In this document: positions 6,905 through 10,380 of the stretch, one piece after another | How the letters are laid out: each line of letters opens with the position of its first letter | Numbering within the stretch: the stretch's first letter is position 1 | NCBI GenBank assembly: GCA_002316385.1 | Contig: DCDL01000037.1 | Location: 68,657-79,036 of the forward strand | From: Clostridium sp. UBA1056 | GTDB taxonomy: Bacteria; Bacillota; Clostridia; Clostridiales; Clostridiaceae | DNA: 10,380 bases | Direction of reading: 5' to 3' | The notes under the pieces: model-generated | Database searches by the model: none | Seen by the model: only the letters and a program-made list of their open reading frames with translations | What the model was told of the DNA's origin: nothing | Made by a program: the position numbers and the translations under genes

Positions 6905-7137
6905 AATATAAAATGACAATGATGAAGCTACGATTATTTTGATGTTTTAGAGAGCTGATGGCAGGTGAAAATCAGTACATTACATAGTCTTTCCACTTCG
7001 GAGTTACTGATGATGAATCAGAGGGAGGGTGCACCTTAAAGCACATGAAAGAGGTCACTAAGGTGACAACTAGAGTGGTACCACGGGATATAATAGCTCT
7101 CGTCTCTATATTTATAGAGGCGGGGGCTTTAATTTTT
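6905..7137 (+). promoter_or_regulatory. T-box riboswitch controlling serS
   Basis: The leader senses uncharged tRNA-Ser and relieves termination before serS. The Stem I distal part is recognisable as AGAGAG (6950-6955), then ctgat...atcag closing a loop with GGCAGGTGAAA, the usual GGUGnRA region. GGAG (7000-7003) and GAA (7015-7017) precede TCA (7018-7020), the candidate specifier, a serine codon. gtcac/gtgac (7054-7067) fits Stem III. The T-box AGAGTGGTACCACGG (7072-7086) follows; its TGGT bulge would pair with the tRNA NCCA end. The stem at 7095-7128 is the terminator. Specifier placement is by motif position and by agreement with the downstream gene, not by a computed fold. Confidence 0.93.
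7095..7137 (+). terminator. T-box intrinsic terminator
   Basis: Bases 7095-7109 pair with 7114-7128 over 15 positions, several of them G-U, around a 4-nt loop. A U-rich run (7128-7137) follows. The 5' arm is next to the T-box core, so it can instead take part in the antiterminator region when tRNA is bound. Confidence 0.88.
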
Positions 7138-7269
7138 GTAAGATACAAAGGTAAGTTAATAACAAACAAGAAATTATATAGTAAGGAAGAAAACTTATAA
7201 TAGTGCTATTCCGAGTAAAGAAAAAATAGAAATGTGTATTTAAGAGCTTCATTAAGGAGGAATAAAGTA

Positions 7270-8550
7270 ATGATAGATATTTATTTAATTAGAAAAAATC
7301 CTGAGAAGATTAAAGCTGATCTTTCAAAGAGAATGGACAGCGTAGATTTTTCAGAACTTTTACAATGGGATGAAGAAAGAAGAAAAATTTTAATTGAGGT
7401 GGAAGAGCTAAAAAGTAAGAAAAATAAGGTTTCTAAAGAGATTCCTATTCTTAAAAAGAGAGGAGAAAATGTAGAAGCTTTATATGAAGATATGAAAGTA
7501 GTTAGTAAGGATATAAAAGAATATGATGAAAAGCTTCAAGAGATAGAAGAAAAGATTAATGCATTTATGGAAAGTCTTCCTAATATACCTGATGAGGATG
7601 TGGTAGCAGGAGGAAAAGAAAATAATAAGGTAGTTAGAGAATTTAGAGAACAACCTAAATTTGATTTCCAAATTAAAGACCATGTAGAACTTGCTAAAGC
7701 CCATGATCTTATTGATTATGAAAGAGGAGTTAAGCTTGGAGGCAATGGCTTTTGGATATATAAAGGTGTAGGAGCTATGATGGAATGGGCTCTGCTTAAC
7801 TACTTTATAGAAGAGCATATAAAAGATGGATATGAATTTATTTTGCCTCCACATATATTAAACTATCAATGTGGTCTTTCAGCAGGACAGTTTCCTAAAT
7901 TCATTGATGAAGTATTTACAGTTGGAGATAAAAAAGATAAAGAAAATATGCAATTTATGCTTCCTACAGCAGAAACTGCTTTAATTAACCTTTATAGAGG
8001 AGAGATTTTAAAAGAAGAAGAATTGCCTAAGAAATTATTTGCATATACTCCTTGCTATCGTGTTGAAGCTGGAAGTTATAGAAAATCTGAAAGAGGTATG
8101 ATAAGGGGACATCAATTTAATAAAATAGAAATGTTCCAATATACAAAGCCAGAGGATTCAGATGAAGCACTAGAAGAATTGATTCAAAAGGCTGAAGCTT
8201 TAGTAAAAGGCTTAGGATTACATTATAGATTAGTAAAGCTGGCAGCTAAAGACTGTAGTGCATCTATGGCAAAGACTTACGATATAGAAGTTTGGATACC
8301 AAGTATGAATGAATATAAAGAGATAAGTTCAGCTTCTAATGCAAGAGATTATCAAGCAAGAAGAGGCATGATAAGATTTAGAAGGGAAGAGAGTAATAAG
8401 GTTGAATATGTAAACACTTTAAATGCATCAGGATTAGCCACAAGTAGGCTATTACCAGCTATACTAGAGCAGTATCAGCAAGCTGATGGAAGTGTTATAG
8501 TACCAGAAGTATTAAGAAAGTGGATAGGAAAAGATAAATTAACTTTATAA
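7270..8550 (+). CDS. serS: Seryl-tRNA synthetase (divergent, possibly a second SerRS)
   Basis: A class II synthetase of 426 residues that charges tRNA-Ser with serine. The N-terminal tRNA-binding coiled coil spans about 30-100, rich in Glu and Lys. The catalytic domain has TAE (233-235) for serine recognition, motif 2 as YRVEAGSYRKSERG then HQFNKIEM (263-288), EISSASN (351-357), and motif 3 as NASGLATSRLLPAILEQYQQADG (starts 385). Two places depart from the common form: AGSAGRDTRG is AGSYRKSERG, and the usual TGDxGFxxxKTYD reads AKDCSASMAKTYD (326-338). This suggests a paralogous SerRS type, but ATP and serine contacts are largely kept, so it is probably active. ATG 7270 is chosen because AAGGAGG stands 9 nt upstream. 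An in-frame GTG at 7234 would read through that site. It is controlled by the upstream T-box. Confidence 0.93.
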   Translation: MIDIYLIRKNPEKIKADLSKRMDSVDFSELLQWDEERRKILIEVEELKSKKNKVSKEIPILKKRGENVEALYEDMKVVSKDIKEYDEKLQEIEEKINAFMESLPNIPDEDVVAGGKENNKVVREFREQPKFDFQIKDHVELAKAHDLIDYERGVKLGGNGFWIYKGVGAMMEWALLNYFIEEHIKDGYEFILPPHILNYQCGLSAGQFPKFIDEVFTVGDKKDKENMQFMLPTAETALINLYRGEILKEEELPKKLFAYTPCYRVEAGSYRKSERGMIRGHQFNKIEMFQYTKPEDSDEALEELIQKAEALVKGLGLHYRLVKLAAKDCSASMAKTYDIEVWIPSMNEYKEISSASNARDYQARRGMIRFRREESNKVEYVNTLNASGLATSRLLPAILEQYQQADGSVIVPEVLRKWIGKDKLTL

Positions 8551-8569
8551 AATATATATTACTAAATAG

Positions 8570-8601
8570 ATAAGGAGCTTTCGTAAAAGCTCCTTATTTT
8601 T
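8570..8601 (+). terminator. Intrinsic terminator of serS
   Basis: ataaggagcttt (8570-8581) pairs perfectly with aaagctccttat (8586-8597) around cgta, followed by T5. It lies 20 nt after the serS stop and isolates the serS unit from the genes to the right. Confidence 0.93.
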
Positions 8602-8728
8602 ATAAACTTAATTATATTTAAAGGATTTCAATGGAATTTATGGAATATATTTTATTATAATATTTAAATAGGAATTAAGTTGAAATTTAATACACTATTT
8701 GTGTGAAATGAGAGTTTAGTAATACTAG

Positions 8729-8757
8729 TTGAAATAAATAATAGTAGAAATTATTAA
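8729..8757 (+). promoter_or_regulatory. Candidate promoter of the FlaR-like gene
   Basis: TTGAAA (8729-8734, 4/6) is 17 bp upstream of TATTAA (8752-8757, 4/6), close to the start codon of the next gene. If used, the leader would be very short (under 30 nt). The rest of the gap from 8602 is AT-rich with no coding or RNA signal I can support. Confidence 0.3.
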
Positions 8758-8777
8758 AGTAAAATATATTAGTTAGG

Positions 8778-9332
8778 ATGTATAATCATATGCACATTAA
8801 TGAAGTTTCAAAAGCATATATAATAGGCTCAGTAGCTAGTGGAAAAACCACTATGGCTAAGCGAATGTCTAAAAAATTAAATATTCCTTGGTATGAGCTA
8901 GACAATGTAGTTCATATAAGAGATAAAAATGGAGATAGAAAGAGAACGGAAGAAGAAAGAAATTTAGAATTTCACAAGATTTTAAACGAGGACAAATGGA
9001 TTATTGAAGGAGTTAGAAGAGAATGTTTTGACTTTGGATTCGAATCATCTGATTTAATTATTTTACTTGATACTCCAGCTAAAAAGAGAAAGTATCGCAT
9101 TCTAAAAAGATGGATATTTCAAAATTTAAAAATAGAAGAAGCAAATTATAAACCTACAATAAATATGCTAAAACGTATGTATAAATGGAGTAGTGCATAT
9201 GAAAAAGATAGAGACAAACTTTTGAAGGATATAGAGCTTTATAAAAGTAAAGTGGTAATTGTTAAAACGCCTAAGAATATATTTAAAGAAATTGAAAACT
9301 ATAGCTATAAGATAGAACCTATGGATTATTAG
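8778..9332 (+). CDS. P-loop nucleotide kinase-like protein (FlaR / topology-modulation type)
   Basis: A cytoplasmic P-loop NTPase of up to 184 residues. Walker A is GSVASGKTT (17-25). The layout matches proteins annotated as DNA topology modulation protein FlaR or adenylate-kinase-like ATPases: WYELDNVVH (38-46), WIIEGVRR (74-81) where relatives have W-I-x-D/E-G, then SSDLIILLDTP (90-100) and an Arg/Lys-rich lid region KKRKYRILKRW (102-112). The topology name comes from an old genetic observation; by fold the family is a small-molecule or nucleotide kinase, and the substrate is unknown. The start is uncertain: ATG 8778 has no properly spaced ribosome site, whereas ATG 8790 lies about 11 nt after AGGA and gives MHINEVSKAYIIG. 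Both keep the P-loop intact. It may be co-transcribed with the next gene, 53 nt away. Confidence 0.8.
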   Translation: MYNHMHINEVSKAYIIGSVASGKTTMAKRMSKKLNIPWYELDNVVHIRDKNGDRKRTEEERNLEFHKILNEDKWIIEGVRRECFDFGFESSDLIILLDTPAKKRKYRILKRWIFQNLKIEEANYKPTINMLKRMYKWSSAYEKDRDKLLKDIELYKSKVVIVKTPKNIFKEIENYSYKIEPMDY

Positions 9333-9385
9333 AAGAGCTATAGATATAAATATATTAAATAAACTATAGATAGGGGGATAGGATT

Positions 9386-10264
9386 ATGAATACACAAGTC
9401 ACCATAGTAGGGAATTTCTTAGATAAAGAGCAATATAGAAAAAGCTTTAATAATCTAGCATATAAGACCTTTGGATTAGATTTTGAATATTGGTATAAAA
9501 AAGGATATTTAAAAAGTGGATATATACCATATGCTATTATAGATAGAGGCCAAGTTATTTCAAATATATCTATAAATAAATTTGAACTTGTAATAGAAGG
9601 AGAAGTAAAAAAAGCTATTCAAATTGGAACCGTTATGACTGATGAAAACTTTAGAAATAGAGGATTGTCTGCAATTTTGATGAAATATGTTATAGATAAA
9701 TACGCAAAGGACTGTGATTTGATTTATCTTTTTGCAAATAATACTGTATTAGAGTTTTATCCTAAATTTGGATTTAAAAGAACTTTCGAGAAAACATATA
9801 TAATAGATGGCAAAGACATAAATAAGAAGGTATCTACTATAGAAAAGCTTGATATAAATAATGAAAACCATAGAGAACTTATAAATAAACTTACTACAAA
9901 TAGGTTTCCTATATCTAAGAAATTAGGAGCTATTAATGATAAGTGGCCACTTCTAGTGTACTGTTTATATGAATTTAAGGATGATTTGTATTATATTCTA
10001 GAGAGGGATGCCATTGTAATTTTAAGAAGAGAAGAAGAAATACTTCATATATATGATATTATAAGCAATAAATTAATAGATGTTGATTGTATAATAGAAA
10101 GCATATTTAATGAAGAAGAAAAAATTCAATTGCATTTCATACCTAATACTCATAAATATAAGCCTATTGAAGGAATTTTGATGGATGATGATGAGGCACT
10201 TTTTATTTTAAAAGGAAAGAATTTATTAAATAAATGGTTATTTCCTATTACATCCCGTACTTAA
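9386..10264 (+). CDS. GNAT-family N-acetyltransferase with C-terminal extension
   Basis: A 292-residue protein whose first half is a GNAT acyl-CoA-dependent acetyltransferase. Motif A is IQIGTVMTDENFRNRGLSA (starts 79), with the pyrophosphate-binding loop R90-N-R-G93-L-S95, where Ser stands in place of the usual final Gly or Ala. Motif B is EFYPKFGFKR (123-132), the aromatic-x-x-x-G-F pattern. The remaining ~150 residues form a second region rich in Ile, Leu and acidic residues that I cannot assign to a domain by eye. Multi-domain GNATs of this size exist in Firmicutes, so it need not be a fusion. The substrate (small molecule or protein) is unknown. ATG 9386 follows GGGGGATAGG. No terminator is seen between its stop and the repeat at 10289. 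Confidence 0.82.
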   Translation: MNTQVTIVGNFLDKEQYRKSFNNLAYKTFGLDFEYWYKKGYLKSGYIPYAIIDRGQVISNISINKFELVIEGEVKKAIQIGTVMTDENFRNRGLSAILMKYVIDKYAKDCDLIYLFANNTVLEFYPKFGFKRTFEKTYIIDGKDINKKVSTIEKLDINNENHRELINKLTTNRFPISKKLGAINDKWPLLVYCLYEFKDDLYYILERDAIVILRREEEILHIYDIISNKLIDVDCIIESIFNEEEKIQLHFIPNTHKYKPIEGILMDDDEALFILKGKNLLNKWLFPITSRT

Positions 10265-10288
10265 AGAAATATAGAATTTTATATTAGA

Positions 10289-10307
10289 TAAGGCATCTTC
10301 AAAAAAT
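10289..10307 (-). repeat. Right copy of the 19-bp inverted repeat
   Basis: taaggcatcttcaaaaaat is the exact reverse complement of bases 1-19. Read on the minus strand it ends in gaagatgcctta, as the left copy does on the plus strand, so both copies point inward. To its right lies the 3' end of a minus-strand open frame, whose stop codon is 8 nt from the repeat. Confidence 0.6.
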
Positions 10308-10314
10308 AAATAAG

Positions 10315-10380
10315 TCAGAATGCTCGTCTATTTTGTGTTATCTGATGACTATCCGCTCTAATACTCCCATCTTCTTCAAA
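10315..10380 (-). CDS. Partial C-terminal reading frame cut by the window edge
   Basis: On the minus strand an open frame enters from the right edge and gives 21 residues ending DSHQITQNRRAF before a TGA (10317-10315). I cannot assign it to a family. Codon use is less AT-biased than in the neighbours (GGG, GCG, CGA, GCA), which hints at a mobile or multi-copy origin. Such a short stretch can be open by chance, so it may be the end of a gene, a remnant, or a non-coding repeat. Confidence 0.3.
   Translation of the reverse strand, partial: FEEDGSIRADSHQITQNRRAF

Noticed and set aside
6972..7169. Minus-strand frame of 65 codons in the serS leader
   Set aside because: It coincides with the T-box, whose conserved RNA elements and terminator explain the sequence.
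7234..7269. Longer serS start at GTG 7234
   Set aside because: It would translate the AAGGAGG ribosome site. ATG 7270 has ideal spacing and gives a standard SerRS N-terminus.
7480..7854. Minus-strand frame inside serS
   Set aside because: It lies within conserved SerRS coding sequence and is Phe/Ile-rich, as expected of the antisense of Lys/Glu-rich codons.
1..10380. Composite transposon, defence island, phage or CRISPR locus
   Set aside because: No transposase, integrase, recombinase, nuclease, toxin-antitoxin pair or spaced repeat array is visible between the inverted repeats, and the cargo is metabolic and housekeeping genes.

Overview
The window looks like chromosomal DNA of a low-GC Firmicute, most likely Clostridium sensu lato. 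The evidence is very high A+T content, strong purine-rich Shine-Dalgarno sites, some TTG starts, a T-box leader in front of serS, and protein sequences typical of clostridia. This is judged from sequence character alone. I see no rRNA, tRNA, CRISPR array, phage module or intact insertion sequence.

Layout. Positions 1-19 carry a short sequence that recurs in inverted orientation at 10289-10307, so the whole gene block lies between two inward-facing copies of what looks like a dispersed repeat. A cold-shock protein gene (92-301, minus strand, TTG start) has its own probable terminator. A two-motif nitroreductase-family gene (528-1385) follows. Next is a four-gene ABC importer operon of the phosphonate/phosphite/phosphate-ester class: phnD lipoprotein (1629-2645), phnC ATPase (2791-3555, TTG start) and two permeases (3558-4382 and 4384-5190). 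An extended -10 promoter lies upstream with an 11-bp-period array of TTAACA-like hexamers that could be a PhoP (phosphate starvation) box. A strong hairpin follows phnD, and a bidirectional terminator (5205-5235) ends the operon. Convergent to it is a 504-aa 5'-nucleotidase / cyclic-nucleotide phosphodiesterase family enzyme without a signal peptide (5247-6761, minus).

The 508-base stretch 6762-7269 holds two divergent promoters and a serine-type T-box riboswitch with terminator. It controls a seryl-tRNA synthetase (7270-8550) whose active-site strand departs from the usual bacterial form and which may be a second SerRS. A terminator follows. The right part holds a FlaR-like P-loop nucleotide kinase-type protein (8778 or 8790 to 9332) and a GNAT acetyltransferase with a long C-terminal extension (9386-10264). 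Last comes the tail of a minus-strand reading frame that runs off the right edge next to the repeat.

How the genes work together. The phn genes form one uptake system: binding lipoprotein, two-part membrane channel and ATPase. It brings in a phosphorus compound, but no C-P lyase, phosphonatase or phosphite dehydrogenase gene is in the window, so the substrate is not settled. The neighbouring nucleotidase-family hydrolase could also take part in phosphorus scavenging, but it is separately transcribed. The serS unit is self-contained and responds to uncharged tRNA-Ser. The other genes appear to be independent single units. Nothing here amounts to a clearly new biological system. The points most worth following are the flanking inverted repeat, the candidate Pho box, and the divergent T-box-controlled SerRS.
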